A stretch of 64,000 nucleotides of DNA from Rheinheimera sp. (GTDB lineage: Bacteria > Pseudomonadota > Gammaproteobacteria > Enterobacterales > Alteromonadaceae): assembly GCA_003482455.1 (NCBI GenBank), contig DMYW01000064.1, positions 31,614 to 95,613 of the forward strand, in the 5' to 3' direction. The notes below the pieces were generated by a model. The model made no database searches, had not been told where the DNA came from, and worked only from the letters and a program-made list of their open reading frames with translations. Numbering within the stretch: the first letter of the stretch is position 1; every line of letters starts with the position of its first letter. Shown here piece by piece: positions 17,454 through 26,128 of the stretch. The position numbers were made by a program, and so were the translations under genes.

Positions 17454-20291
17454 ATGAAGGGCATGAAACACTACAAACTCAGCGTACTGACGCTGGCGTT
17501 GGCGGCTGCAGGTTTAAGCGCCAACGTCATGGCTCAGACAGCGAAAAAAGAAGATAAAGAAAAAACAGTGCAAGAGCAGATCGAAGTGATCGGCGTCACG
17601 GGTTTCCGTGGCAGCTTGCAAAAAGCACAAATCATCAAAATGAGCGAAACCTCTGTGGTTGAAGCTCTGTCAGCAGAAGATATCGGTAAACTGCCAGATA
17701 CGTCAGTTGCTGAATCTCTGTCTCGTCTGCCAGGTTTGGCAGGTGAAACGCGTAACGGCCGTACCAGCGGTCTGTCAGTACGCGGCTTTAACGAAAACTA
17801 CGTTGGCGTGTCATTAAACGGCCGCGAACTGCTCGGTATGGGTGACAACCGTGGCGTTGAATATGACCTGTACCCAGCTGAAATCGTACAAACAGTGCTG
17901 GTTTATAAAACACCAGATGCATCACTGATGGCGCAAGGCATCGGTGGTTCTGTTGACTTACAAACCGCTACGCCACTGAGCGCTGACCGCACTGCCGCGG
18001 TAAACTTCAGCTACGAGAAAAACGCCAAAGATTCTGGCAACCCAGATTTCTCGAATAATGGTCACCGTTTGTCAGTCAACTTAGTCGATAAGTTCATGAA
18101 CGATAAACTGGGTGTTGCCGTAGTCGCTGCATCAATGAAATCACCACGCCAAGAACAACAGTTCCGCGGCTGGGGTTATGCCGGTGCTAACGCAGCAAAA
18201 GCTGCTCCAGGTGTATCGGTACCAGCTGGCACTGTAGTGCTGGGTGGTCATGACTCGTTCACGCGTTCTGCGATGTTAGATCGTAAATCATTAGCGACTA
18301 TCATTGAGTTCGCACCAAACGATAAGTTCTCTGCCAAGTTCGACGCTTTGTACATCGACTTCAATGAAAAAGACGCGCGTCGCGGCTTAGAAGAAGGTGG
18401 TGCTGAGTGGGGTACTGGCAACTACACCATCACTAAAGTGGAAAACGGTTTAGCCACTGAGGGTTATTACGATGGTTTCGCATCCGTTATCCGTAACGAT
18501 GCCCGTGAACAAGATTCAACTCTGAAAACTTACGGTTTAAACCTGGAATACAACATCAGCGACGAGTGGACAGCGGCATTAGACCTGTCAACGGGCGATG
18601 TTGAGAAGACCATCACGGATATCGAAAGTTATTCAGGTGTAGGTCGTGCTGGTTCAGGCGTCCTGCCAATGGCGGCTCGTTCATGGAAAATGACCGACAC
18701 TGGCGTTGTGTACAGCAACCACCCAACGATTGCGCCATTGGATTACAGCAATGCAGCACTGGTGAAACTGGCTGGCCCACAAGCATGGGGCGGTAGCTTA
18801 GCGCCGGTTGCTCGTTTCCAAGGCAATGCGCAATACGCTCCAAACACGGCACAAGACGGTTTTGTTAACCAACCAGAATTTGAAGAATCAATGGACACTA
18901 TCCGTATCGACCTGAAAGGCGATGTGGAATGGGGTATCTTCAAAAAAGCAGCTGTTGGTGTGATCAGCAAAGATCGCGAAAAAACCAAGATTAACGGTGG
19001 TGCTTACCTGACTGCCAAAGTATGGCCAAACGCTGACCCAATTCCAAACGTATTGGGTACTGCGGACCTGAGCTTTATCGGCATTTCTGGTGTGCCAGCA
19101 TACGATTCATTAGCCTTGTACCGCAGCGGTTATTACATCGCCACTGACGCAGCAGAGCTGGAAAACGGTCGTAAAGGCGATACGTACACCATCAGCGAAA
19201 AACTGAACACAGTGTACGGTAAGTTAGATCTGAGCACAGAGTTAGGTGACGTCAACGTCGAAGGTAACTTGGGCGTACAAATTGTTTCAGCGAAACAAGA
19301 AGGTGTAGGTTATTACGCAACTACAGGCGCCAACCTGTACACCAACGCGGCACCAGTATCTGATGAAGCTAGCTACACCGACGTGTTGCCAAGTGCTAAC
19401 TTCAGTTTTGAAGTGGCTGAGCGTCAATACGTTCGTACATCGGCATCAAAAGTAATGAGCCGTCCACGTATGGACGATATGCGTCCAAACGCAGTGGTGT
19501 CATTTAACTTCAACGATACCAACATCAAGAGCACTGACCCGCTGAACAGCGCGTGGGGTGGTAGCTCAGGTAATACGAAGTTACGTCCACTGGAAGCCAA
19601 CCAATTTGACCTGTCATACGAAAACTATTTCCATGACCGCGGTTATGTGGCAACAAGCTTCTTCTTCAAAGACTTAGTGAACTGGCACCGTGGCGGCACT
19701 GCAATTGCAGATTTCAGCCCAAGCTACATTCCGTCATACCACAAAGCAACTGATGGTTCAGCGCCAGGCACTATGTTAGGCCGCGTGAACTACCGTGAAG
19801 ATGGTTTAACTGGTTTTGTACGTGGTTACGAAGTCCAATTGAGCCTGCCATTTGAAATGGTTCACCCAATGTTGGATGGCTTCGGCTTGTTCACCAGCGC
19901 TACTTTCTTAGATGGCAAGTTGGGTGATAACAACGAACGTGTACCAGGTCTGTCGAACGAAACATACACCATGACGTTCTTCTATGAGAACAGTGGTTTT
20001 GAAGCGCGTATCGCCGGCACTAAACGTGACGATTACCAAACAGAAAACCGCGGTCTGAGCTTGAGCTTAGTACCAGAAGTGAAACTGGGTGGTAAGTACA
20101 TCGACGCTCAAGTCAGCTACGACTTTAAAGATGCAGGTATCAAAGGCTTAGAAGGTCTGCGTGTGTCTCTGCAAGGTCAAAACTTGACGGATCAAAGCGA
20201 TGTATCGACCAACGGTAACGATGCACGTCAAATCACCTTGTATCAAAACTATGGCCGTAACTACATGCTGTCATTTAACTACAAGTTCTAA
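17454..20291 (+). CDS. TonB-dependent receptor (Caulobacter-type), probable oligosaccharide uptake
   Basis: 945 residues if started at ATG 17454; ATG 17463 (MKHYKLSVLTLALAAAG) is better spaced from GGGGA and is the likelier start. Signal peptide ends NVMAQ. A plug domain (about 45-170: ETSVVEALSAEDIGKLPDTSVAESLSRLPGL, GLSVRGFNENYVGVSLNGREL) is followed by a 22-strand outer-membrane barrel ending in the aromatic NYMLSFNYKF. The wording of the plug (DIGKLPD..VAESL.RLPG) is that of the Caulobacter-type receptors that import sugars. Followed by a halogenase-like flavoprotein and a GH13 amylase, so maltodextrins are the best guess for the ligand. Base usage differs from flanking genes (fewer GC-rich third positions), consistent with high expression. 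Confidence 0.94.
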   Translation: MKGMKHYKLSVLTLALAAAGLSANVMAQTAKKEDKEKTVQEQIEVIGVTGFRGSLQKAQIIKMSETSVVEALSAEDIGKLPDTSVAESLSRLPGLAGETRNGRTSGLSVRGFNENYVGVSLNGRELLGMGDNRGVEYDLYPAEIVQTVLVYKTPDASLMAQGIGGSVDLQTATPLSADRTAAVNFSYEKNAKDSGNPDFSNNGHRLSVNLVDKFMNDKLGVAVVAASMKSPRQEQQFRGWGYAGANAAKAAPGVSVPAGTVVLGGHDSFTRSAMLDRKSLATIIEFAPNDKFSAKFDALYIDFNEKDARRGLEEGGAEWGTGNYTITKVENGLATEGYYDGFASVIRNDAREQDSTLKTYGLNLEYNISDEWTAALDLSTGDVEKTITDIESYSGVGRAGSGVLPMAARSWKMTDTGVVYSNHPTIAPLDYSNAALVKLAGPQAWGGSLAPVARFQGNAQYAPNTAQDGFVNQPEFEESMDTIRIDLKGDVEWGIFKKAAVGVISKDREKTKINGGAYLTAKVWPNADPIPNVLGTADLSFIGISGVPAYDSLALYRSGYYIATDAAELENGRKGDTYTISEKLNTVYGKLDLSTELGDVNVEGNLGVQIVSAKQEGVGYYATTGANLYTNAAPVSDEASYTDVLPSANFSFEVAERQYVRTSASKVMSRPRMDDMRPNAVVSFNFNDTNIKSTDPLNSAWGGSSGNTKLRPLEANQFDLSYENYFHDRGYVATSFFFKDLVNWHRGGTAIADFSPSYIPSYHKATDGSAPGTMLGRVNYREDGLTGFVRGYEVQLSLPFEMVHPMLDGFGLFTSATFLDGKLGDNNERVPGLSNETYTMTFFYENSGFEARIAGTKRDDYQTENRGLSLSLVPEVKLGGKYIDAQVSYDFKDAGIKGLEGLRVSLQGQNLTDQSDVSTNGNDARQITLYQNYGRNYMLSFNYKF

Positions 20292-20312
20292 GTTCGCTTA
20301 GTGTTGTAGCCT

Positions 20313-20347
20313 AAAAACCCAATCAGCCTGCTGATTGGGTTTTTTTT
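20313..20347 (+). terminator. Terminator between TonB receptor and halogenase-like gene
   Basis: AACCCAATCAGC/GCTGATTGGGTT stem (12 bp, 2-nt loop) and eight Ts. It lies inside the putative operon, 11 bp before the next start, so it would lower expression of the enzymes relative to the receptor. Confidence 0.9.
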
Positions 20348-20357
20348 CGGAGTTTTT

Positions 20358-21851
20358 ATGCAAACCATTAAAAAAGTTGTGATTTTAGGTGGTGGTACCG
20401 CCGGTTGGTTGTCCGCGTCTTTGCTAAAAAAGGTGCTGGGGCAAGCGGTTGATATTGAACTGGTGGAGTCAGAGACCATCGGCATCGTTGGCGTTGGTGA
20501 AGCGACCATCCCACCCATTCGCTTAGTCAATCAGGTGCTGGGTATTCGTGAAGCCGACTTTTTGCGCGAAACCAAAGCCACCATCAAACTCGCCATCCGT
20601 TTTGAAAACTGGAAAAAACCCGGCGACATGTATTACCACACCTTTGGTGCGCCAGGACGCAGCATGGCGTTTTGCAACTTCCACCACTTGTGGGTACGGG
20701 CGCAGCAGCTCGGCGATAGCAGTTCCTTGTGGGACTATGACCTGAACTATTTGTGTGCGACGCATGGCAAATTTGCACCCATTACCGCCAAAGACACAGT
20801 GTTAGAACTGCCGTACGCTTACCACTTTGACGCCGGTTTGTACGCTATGTATTTGCGCAAGCTGAGTGAACAAATGGGCGTGGTGCGCACCGAAGGCTTA
20901 GTGCAGCAGGTGATGCAGCAGATTAACGGCGATATCAAATCCTTGGTACTCAGCGATGGCCGCGAAGTGACCGGCGATTTGTTTATCGATTGTTCTGGTT
21001 TTGCTCAGCTGTTGATCCAAAAAACTTTGGGTGTCGGTTATGACGATTGGACGCATTTATTGCCGTGTGATCGGGCTATTGCCGTGCCGTCCGAGCGATT
21101 TGAGCAGACCTTGCCGTTTACCCGCTCGATTGCCCACAGCGCAGGCTGGCAGTGGCGCATTCCGTTGCAGCACCGCAATGGCAACGGTTTAGTCTTTAGC
21201 TCGAATCATTACACCGAACAACAAGCCATCGACTTGCTAATGAGTAACCTCGACAGCAAACCGCTCGGTGATCCACGAGTGATCAAGTTCCGCACCGGCC
21301 GGATGCGCAAACAGTGGCAACGCAACGTGATTGCCGTGGGCTTGGCGTCAGGCTTTTTAGAGCCGCTGGAATCAACCAGTATCCATCTGATCCAATCGGC
21401 GATTGTCCGCTTGTTGCAATTGTTCCCCCACAACGGCATTCAGCCGTCAAAAGTGGCGGAATACAACCGGCAGTCCGAGCTGGAATTTACGCAGATCCGC
21501 GATTTCTTGGTGCTGCATTACCATGTGCAACAGCGCGATGACAGCCAGTTCTGGCGCGATATGCGCAATTTGGAAGTGCCTGCGACATTAAAACAAAAAG
21601 TTGCCATTTTTGCCGATGATGGCAGCTTGTTCCGCGATCAAAACGACTTGTTCCTCGAAAGTTCTTGGCTGCAAGTGATGTTAGGCCAAGGTGTGATGCC
21701 CAAGGACTACCATCCGATCGCCAACAACTACAATCGTGAACAGTTATTTGATGTGCTCGCGGGCATCAAAGCGATTAAGCAGGAGCCACTGTCGAAATTC
21801 CCATCTCACGATGAGTTTATCCAGCGCGCTTTGCAAATTGCGCCTATGTAA
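20358..21851 (+). CDS. Flavin-dependent tryptophan-halogenase-family protein
   Basis: 497 residues, cytoplasmic by lack of a signal. FAD-binding GGGTAGW (11-17) and GVGEATIPPI (45-54). The halogenase hallmark WxWxIP is present (WQWRIP 264-269), as are K77 (in TIKLAIRFENW, the position of the catalytic Lys of PrnA-type enzymes) and E338-S339 (in LEPLESTSIHL). By residues it is therefore a competent FADH2-dependent halogenase, not a degenerate relative. Relatives next to TonB receptors (BrvH and Xanthomonas examples) halogenate indole and related aromatics in vitro, but their natural substrates are unknown. No flavin reductase is nearby. It lies between the receptor and a GH13 amylase. Confidence 0.92.
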   Translation: MQTIKKVVILGGGTAGWLSASLLKKVLGQAVDIELVESETIGIVGVGEATIPPIRLVNQVLGIREADFLRETKATIKLAIRFENWKKPGDMYYHTFGAPGRSMAFCNFHHLWVRAQQLGDSSSLWDYDLNYLCATHGKFAPITAKDTVLELPYAYHFDAGLYAMYLRKLSEQMGVVRTEGLVQQVMQQINGDIKSLVLSDGREVTGDLFIDCSGFAQLLIQKTLGVGYDDWTHLLPCDRAIAVPSERFEQTLPFTRSIAHSAGWQWRIPLQHRNGNGLVFSSNHYTEQQAIDLLMSNLDSKPLGDPRVIKFRTGRMRKQWQRNVIAVGLASGFLEPLESTSIHLIQSAIVRLLQLFPHNGIQPSKVAEYNRQSELEFTQIRDFLVLHYHVQQRDDSQFWRDMRNLEVPATLKQKVAIFADDGSLFRDQNDLFLESSWLQVMLGQGVMPKDYHPIANNYNREQLFDVLAGIKAIKQEPLSKFPSHDEFIQRALQIAPM

Positions 21852-21866
21852 CAGGAGTTGAATGTG

Positions 21867-24491
21867 ATGCGATGGTCTCGCCCGATGCGGTTCTCGGCGC
21901 TTAGCGCACGCTTGTTTAGTGCCGGCTGGTTTGCTGCCGGCTCTTTTGCTGCTTTGTTCACGAGTGCGGCGGCAGCCGCTGGTGCGCTGCAGGTGCCGTC
22001 ACCCGATTGGCGCGACCAAGTGATCTATTTTGTGTTAACCGACCGCTTTGACGATGGTGACCCGCGCAATAACGATCAAGGCGCTGGCGAATACAATCCG
22101 GCAGATCCCAGCCGCTACAGCGGCGGTGATTTGCGCGGTATTGAACGGCGTTTGCATTACATTCAACAACTTGGCGCCACAGCGGTGTGGCTGACACCGC
22201 CGGTGGCCAATCAGTGGTATAGCCAAAAAGTGCAATATGGCGGCTATCACGGCTATTGGGCGCTGGATTTTAAAGCGATCGATGCGCATTTGGGCACACT
22301 TGAAGATTACCAGCGGTTGTCGCGAGCCTTGCACGGCCGCGGCATGTATCTGGTGCAAGACATAGTGCTGAATCACACCGGCAACTTCTTTGGCTACGAC
22401 GGCCCCTACAACCCGCAGCAACCAGCAAACAACTTTGTGTTGTTTGAAGCGCCAACCAGTCGCCAAGCCAAACCTAGCCAATATCCGTTTGATCAAATAG
22501 ACGCGCGTGACCCGAAACAAGCGGCGGTGGCAGCTTATCATTTCACCCCGTCGATTCAAGATCCAAACCGTCCCGGCGAAGAAACCAGCTATCAAGTGGG
22601 GCAGCTGGCGGACATCAACACCAGCAATCCGTTGGTGCGCCAGGTGCTAAAAGACAGCTATCGCTATTGGCTGGAGCTGGCGGGGGTCGATGCCTATCGG
22701 ATTGATACGGCCAAGTATGTCGAACATGCGTTTTGGCAGGACTTTTTACATGCGCCGGATGGTGTGTTGGCCAAAGCGCGGCAACTCGGTAAACAGCAGT
22801 TTTTGGCCTTTGGCGAAGTATTTGACGGCTCCAAACCGTTTGACGACAGTGGCGAGCGCAAGTTGTTGAGCTTTTTGGGCAGCAAGCAACAGCCGGAATT
22901 AAATTCGGTGATTGCGTTTCCACTGTATTTCGAATTGAACAAAGTGTTGGCCGAAGGGCAAGCGCCAGCGCAATTAGCGGACCGTATTCAAAAACATCTG
23001 ACCTTATTCCCAGAGCCAGGTCTGTTACCAACCTTTTTAAACAACCATGACACCAAACGGTTTTTAAGTGCCGGCAGTGAAGAAGCCTTTGTCCAAGGTT
23101 ATGCAGTGCTGTTTACCATTCCCGGAATTCCAGTGATTTATCAAGGGGATGAACAGTTATTGCCCGAGACGCGCCAAGCGATGTTTGCTGGCGGTTTTGG
23201 CAGCACGCATGACCAATTCAACATGCAATCGGCCATGTATCAACAGATCGCCAGTCTGGCGCAGCTACGTAAAGCGCACAGTGCAACGCGCCGTGGTCAG
23301 TACCAAGTGCTGCGCGCCGATGCGCAAACGGCCGGCGTGCTGGCGTATCAACTGCAAGATGCGCGGGAGCGGTTGATTGTGCTGCTCAATACCGCGGATA
23401 CGCCACGCTTGCTTAGCGCCTTGCCAGTGACGCCGAGTGCGAGCCGTTTGCCGGTGCTGTGGCAATTCGGTACGCAATTACCAAGTGTGCCTAGCAACGA
23501 GCGTGGCGAGCTGACTATCGAGTTGCCGCCGCGGGCTGTCATCGTGCTACAAGCCCCCAAACAAACGGCACCTTTGACCACCACTGCCGTGTCGACCTTG
23601 CGGCTTCACAGTGAGTTACCTGAAGTCTTGCTGCGCGACACCCAGCTGCAGGGATCAGGCGCGGCGCCAAACGCCCGCTTGCAAGCCGTGATCAATGGCC
23701 AGTTAACCGCGCTTCCGCCAGTGCAAGCCGATGCACAAGGCCATTTTAGCCTGACCTTGCCAGTGCGTGATTTAGGCGTGCAGCGCAATGAGTTGGTGCT
23801 GTTTGATGCAGCGAATCAACAGACCAGTGCTGTGTATCGCTACCAAACCAAGCGGGACACCCCAGCACAACAAGTGCTGCTGGATGATCCGGCAAACGAC
23901 GACAAAGGGCCAACCGGTTTGTACCTGCAACCGACGCAGATGCATTCGCAGCGGCAACTGGATATTCGCCGGGTTGAGGCCAAAGCGGCAGGCACTGTGT
24001 TGGAACTGACGCTGACCATGGCGCAAGTGAGCCAATTTTGGGCGCCTGCCAATGGCTTTGATAATGTGCACTTCTCGCTTTATTTCGAGGTGCCGGCGCT
24101 TAAAGGCCAGCCACAGCTCGCTGAGCTGCCTGGGTTGCAAAGCCAATTCCCAGAAGCAGGGCATTGGCAGTTGGGACACCAGCTGTTTGGCTGGGGCAAT
24201 TCGATGTTTACCGCGCAAGGTGCATCTGCCACGCAAACCGGCCGCAAGCTGGGCGCGGCACCGACTGTGACCGTCGATTTGGCGCAGCAGCAAATCCACA
24301 TTCGGTATCAAGGCAGTGCGCTTGGCGTCAGTGATTGGGCGGGTAGTCGCATTTATATCTCGACCTGGGACAAAACCGGCGAAGGCGCGCTGCGTGGTTT
24401 AGCACTAACACCATCGCCTTGGAACTTTGGTGGCGCAGCGCCAAGCAGCCCGAAAATCTTGGATGATCTCTTGTTGCATGTGCCGAACTAG
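21867..24491 (+). CDS. Secreted GH13 alpha-amylase family enzyme with C-terminal glucodextranase-type domain
   Basis: 874 residues from ATG 21867, preferred over GTG 21864 and TTG 21858 because of spacing from ACAGGAG (21851-21857). Long signal peptide ending TSAAAAAG. GH13 barrel (about 38-460) with the early VIYFVLTDRFDDGDP motif and catalytic D280 (AYRIDTAKY), E317 (FGEVFDG) and D395 (NNHDTKRF). Then a beta-sandwich domain C (about 460-560), a linker Ig-like domain (about 570-665) and a C-terminal domain (about 670-874; LLDDPANDDKGPTGLYLQPT...SPWNFGGA) like the one in glucodextranases and membrane-associated amylases. Acts on starch-type glucans in periplasm or medium; supplies maltodextrins for the upstream TonB receptor. 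Confidence 0.93.
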   Translation: MRWSRPMRFSALSARLFSAGWFAAGSFAALFTSAAAAAGALQVPSPDWRDQVIYFVLTDRFDDGDPRNNDQGAGEYNPADPSRYSGGDLRGIERRLHYIQQLGATAVWLTPPVANQWYSQKVQYGGYHGYWALDFKAIDAHLGTLEDYQRLSRALHGRGMYLVQDIVLNHTGNFFGYDGPYNPQQPANNFVLFEAPTSRQAKPSQYPFDQIDARDPKQAAVAAYHFTPSIQDPNRPGEETSYQVGQLADINTSNPLVRQVLKDSYRYWLELAGVDAYRIDTAKYVEHAFWQDFLHAPDGVLAKARQLGKQQFLAFGEVFDGSKPFDDSGERKLLSFLGSKQQPELNSVIAFPLYFELNKVLAEGQAPAQLADRIQKHLTLFPEPGLLPTFLNNHDTKRFLSAGSEEAFVQGYAVLFTIPGIPVIYQGDEQLLPETRQAMFAGGFGSTHDQFNMQSAMYQQIASLAQLRKAHSATRRGQYQVLRADAQTAGVLAYQLQDARERLIVLLNTADTPRLLSALPVTPSASRLPVLWQFGTQLPSVPSNERGELTIELPPRAVIVLQAPKQTAPLTTTAVSTLRLHSELPEVLLRDTQLQGSGAAPNARLQAVINGQLTALPPVQADAQGHFSLTLPVRDLGVQRNELVLFDAANQQTSAVYRYQTKRDTPAQQVLLDDPANDDKGPTGLYLQPTQMHSQRQLDIRRVEAKAAGTVLELTLTMAQVSQFWAPANGFDNVHFSLYFEVPALKGQPQLAELPGLQSQFPEAGHWQLGHQLFGWGNSMFTAQGASATQTGRKLGAAPTVTVDLAQQQIHIRYQGSALGVSDWAGSRIYISTWDKTGEGALRGLALTPSPWNFGGAAPSSPKILDDLLLHVPN

Positions 24492-24546
24492 CGGGTTTCA
24501 CCACACCCTTATAGCGAAGCCACAGCGTTGTTGATTGGTACTCACT

Positions 24547-24571
24547 AAGCCCTGTTCGCAGGGCTTTTTTA
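24547..24571 (+). terminator. Terminator of the glucan-utilisation locus
   Basis: AAGCCCTG-TTCG-CAGGGCTT with a stable UUCG loop and T-run. Confidence 0.9.
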
Positions 24572-24618
24572 CACTGCTCTGATCAGTGTGCAAGCGGCGA
24601 ACTTCTGTTTTAGCGTAG

Positions 24619-24656
24619 GGTCACACTGATGAAAAGAACAACAAAGAGGTGTGACC
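24619..24656 (+). promoter_or_regulatory. Inverted repeat overlapping a ribosome-binding site
   Basis: GGTCACAC (24619-24626) pairs with GTGTGACC (24649-24656), which occupies the bases between the Shine-Dalgarno GAGG (24646-24649) and ATG 24657. If both arms are transcribed, the hairpin would hide the start of the 77-aa gene. Confidence 0.5.
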
Positions 24657-24890
24657 ATGCCATTATCTGCTGTGCGTACCCGTATCCTAAATTTCCTCCA
24701 ACTGAGCCACTGCGCTTACTCGCAACATGGCAACCAAATTCAAACGGCGGCGGCCTTGTTGATCCTCGATGACACCGCGTTAGTGATTGAACGCCCAGGC
24801 AAACCGCAACGCGTGATGCCGTATCAGAAACTGAATTTGGATCGACTGCTGTTTTTGATCAATCCACAAGCGGCAGCCGCTTCGGCTTGA
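24657..24890 (+). CDS. Hypothetical 77-residue protein
   Basis: Not recognised. ATG 24657 is preceded by AGAGG at good distance; an in-frame GTG at 24651 is too close to it. The product is soluble, with no signal peptide or membrane segment: RTRILNFLQLSHCAYSQHGNQI, then a beta-like LLILDDTALVIERPGKP stretch and a Leu-rich end. Codon use matches the neighbours. Lies alone between a terminator and an exo/endonuclease-phosphatase gene. Confidence 0.6.
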   Translation: MPLSAVRTRILNFLQLSHCAYSQHGNQIQTAAALLILDDTALVIERPGKPQRVMPYQKLNLDRLLFLINPQAAAASA

Positions 24891-24956
24891 ACTAACACCA
24901 GTGCTTACTTGGGTTTTTCGGCAACTTCCGTTAGGCTGGCGCCAACAGGAGTTGCC

Positions 24957-25853
24957 ATGTACCGAATTGCCACACTAAATCTGCAGAATTTTGCTTGCCC
25001 GCCGTATGCTTGGTACGACTGGGAGGCGATTTATTCGGCCGAGCAATGGCAGATGAAGACCCAGTGGTTACAGCGGTTGTGGCAGCAAGCGCACACCGAT
25101 GTGCTGGCGCTGCAAGAAGTGTTTTCGGTCGAAGCACTGCAACGCTTGTGCGCGCAGGCGGGGCTGGACTATCTGCTATCGGCGGGGCAGCCCACGATGG
25201 TTGACCAGCATATTTTCACCGCGCCTGTGGTGGCATTGGCCAGTCGTTATCCGCTGACCGAGTTGACGCTGCCCAGTGTCGACCAAGCCTGGTTAACCCA
25301 GCTCCAGCTCAGTGGTTTTAAGGACAGTCGCGAGCCGTTGCTGGCTCGGCTGCAGTTGCCCGGCATTGGCGACATCGACATCTGTGTGGTGCATTTGAAA
25401 TCGCGCCGCCCCGACAAACAACTCAGTGGGCCGCTTGCGCGGGTGAAAAGCGAGCAGCAACGATTGTTAGAAGCCGCAATCTTGTGGCAACGTTTGGCGC
25501 TGCATCATGCGCAAGCAGCGAGGCCTTTGTTGCTGTGCGGCGACTTTAATGATGAATTGTCGTCCCCTTTGTTGCAGCCACTGCTGGCACTCGATGCCAG
25601 TTTGCGCTTGCAAGATGCGGCGCATTTGGTCGATGGTTCAATCCGACCACCGACGCATTATTACGGTGCGCACGGCAAGGTTTTGGATTATCTGTTGTGC
25701 TCGCAAGAATTCGACCCGCGTTACCATCATGCGGTGGCCGAAGTGGTGGGGTATCAGGTGTTTGACGAGCATTTGGTGCGCCCGCAGTATGCGCTGCATG
25801 GCCACAGCAGTGACCATGCGTTAGTGCAGCTGATTGTTCAGCCGCGCCGCTAG
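24957..25853 (+). CDS. Endonuclease/exonuclease/phosphatase family protein
   Basis: 298 residues from ATG 24957, which has CAGGAG upstream. The fold is recognisable from its ordered motifs: RIATLNLQNF at the start, a metal-binding Glu in DVLALQEVF (about 50), VVHLKSRRPD (His, about 145), LLCGDFNDE (about 190-198, catalytic Asp-x-Asn), a segment with KVLDYLLC and the C-terminal GHSSDHALV (catalytic Asp-His). All active-site residues of the DNase I-like superfamily are present. The substrate cannot be told from sequence; no signal peptide, so cytoplasmic. Confidence 0.9.
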   Translation: MYRIATLNLQNFACPPYAWYDWEAIYSAEQWQMKTQWLQRLWQQAHTDVLALQEVFSVEALQRLCAQAGLDYLLSAGQPTMVDQHIFTAPVVALASRYPLTELTLPSVDQAWLTQLQLSGFKDSREPLLARLQLPGIGDIDICVVHLKSRRPDKQLSGPLARVKSEQQRLLEAAILWQRLALHHAQAARPLLLCGDFNDELSSPLLQPLLALDASLRLQDAAHLVDGSIRPPTHYYGAHGKVLDYLLCSQEFDPRYHHAVAEVVGYQVFDEHLVRPQYALHGHSSDHALVQLIVQPRR

Positions 25854-25877
25854 TGGCGGCGTTTGCTTCGAGCTGGT

Positions 25878-26048
25878 TTATTCTTCGCTATCGTCACTAC
25901 TGACTGCTGCCGCTGTGACAATGGCGGCCGCAGTTTCCGCGCCATCAGAGCCTTTTTGTTTCAAGCGAATTGAGTTTTTCACTTGAATGTTTTTCTTTTG
26001 TTTCGCGCGTTTGGCGATCTTCTTTTTCAGTGCTTTGGCCGATGTCAT
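25878..26048 (-). CDS. Small Lys-rich protein, 56 residues
   Basis: Not recognised. ATG 26048 has AAAGGA 7 nt upstream; the open frame extends further up but only through a palindromic GC-rich stretch. The N-terminal half is strongly basic (SAKALKKKIAKRAKQKKNIQVKNSIRLKQKG) and probably helical and nucleic-acid binding; the end is Ala-rich then acidic (SSDDSEE). Similar short basic proteins of unknown function are common in Alteromonadales. Confidence 0.6.
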   Translation of the reverse strand: MTSAKALKKKIAKRAKQKKNIQVKNSIRLKQKGSDGAETAAAIVTAAAVSSDDSEE

Positions 26049-26064
26049 GCGTTGTCCTTTGGTC

Positions 26065-26121
26065 TCTCGAGTCACTCGAGAATAGTCGCTCGAGCATGCT
26101 CGCGCGGGGCTTTCCGCGCGC
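26065..26121. repeat. Cluster of three adjacent inverted repeats
   Basis: TCTCGAG-TCA-CTCGAGA (26065-26081), CGAGCATGCTCG (26091-26102) and a GCGCGG/CCGCGC hairpin with GGCTTT loop (about 26102-26119), with CTCGAG occurring three times. No T-run follows on either strand. Located between a solute-binding-protein gene and the small Lys-rich gene. Confidence 0.6.
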
Positions 26122-26128
26122 AAAACGG

